64,000 nt of DNA. Source: Marinobacter maroccanus (GTDB lineage Bacteria > Pseudomonadota > Gammaproteobacteria > Pseudomonadales > Oleiphilaceae). Location of the stretch: positions 124,001 to 188,000 of the forward strand of contig NZ_PSSX01000006.1 of assembly GCF_002933275.1 (NCBI RefSeq), given 5' to 3'. Shown piece after piece: positions 63,948-64,000 of this stretch. A model generated the notes under the pieces. The model saw nothing but the letters and a program-made list of their open reading frames with translations, was not told the origin of the DNA and made no database searches. Position 1 is the stretch's first letter; the number at the start of each line of letters is the position of its first letter. A program made the position numbers and the translations under genes.

Positions 63948-64000
63948 CGCCAGCCTTTTTCCCGAGGCGCGCTTCGAATAGTTGATGTCCGTAGAGTGAG

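Overview
The window reads as one chromosomal segment of a marine gammaproteobacterium, most likely Marinobacter or a close relative. That is inference from gene content: a wax-ester synthase/diacylglycerol acyltransferase at the left edge, a FadL-type hydrocarbon/fatty-acid porin, a prkA-DUF444-spoVR operon, a SahR-controlled S-adenosylmethionine cycle cluster and a tkt-epd-pgk-fba cluster. No rRNA, tRNA, CRISPR array, intact transposase or integrase was seen.

Layout. 1-3.4 kb: left-truncated WS/DGAT gene (-), then a BASS transporter and an lrgA-lrgB pair (+), separated by a perfect 16-bp palindrome. 3.5-7.0 kb: TonB-dependent receptor and TrpB2. 7.0-13.8 kb: a leftward operon prkA > DUF444 > spoVR > phoD-like, the last gene apparently starting at CTG. 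13.8-14.15 kb: gene-free, with a 24-bp perfect inverted repeat. 14.2-23.3 kb: tpm, a D-2-hydroxyacid dehydrogenase, fadL, yihY/brkB, an HDOD protein, a DUF445 protein, rsmE and bioA behind a BirA-like operator.

23.5-33.2 kb is the accessory part. It holds a PAAR-LysM-like-glycine-zipper type VI effector candidate with a coupled membrane protein and lipoprotein, a four-helix membrane protein, a toxin-antitoxin-like locus whose first gene is cut to 25 codons behind a 30-bp palindrome, decayed DUF3037 and type I restriction-modification genes, and an unrecognised operon of an exported protein, a two-helix membrane protein and a trypsin-like protease, facing a HEAT-like exported protein.

33.3-46.3 kb is central metabolism: a polar amino-acid ABC importer; sahR > metK > ahcY > metF, with matching 20-bp SahR-type boxes before sahR and metK; and tkt-epd-pgk-fba. 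46.3-49.2 kb: MFS exporter, cbpA-cbpM and a tiny DUF6435 gene. 49.4-53.8 kb: two lipoproteins with DUF5666 repeats interleaved with one complete and one truncated DUF6502 regulator-like gene. Three copies of TGGGA-N6-TCCCA lie before the first lipoprotein and the complete DUF6502 gene, which I consider the best candidate for an undescribed regulatory circuit here. 53.9-64 kb: chemoreceptor, nitronate monooxygenase, DsbA-like protein, trhO, DUF481 protein, DUF523/DUF1722 protein, and a leftward pair encoding a flippase-like membrane protein and a fusion of a degenerate metallophosphoesterase to a GT4 glycosyltransferase.

Dispersed palindromes recur: three copies of GGGGTCAGATGAA...TTCATCTGACCCC and three stretches of a gtaggtcggatt-type REP-like element. 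Gene calls rest on reading translated sequence and remembered family motifs; no database search was run.
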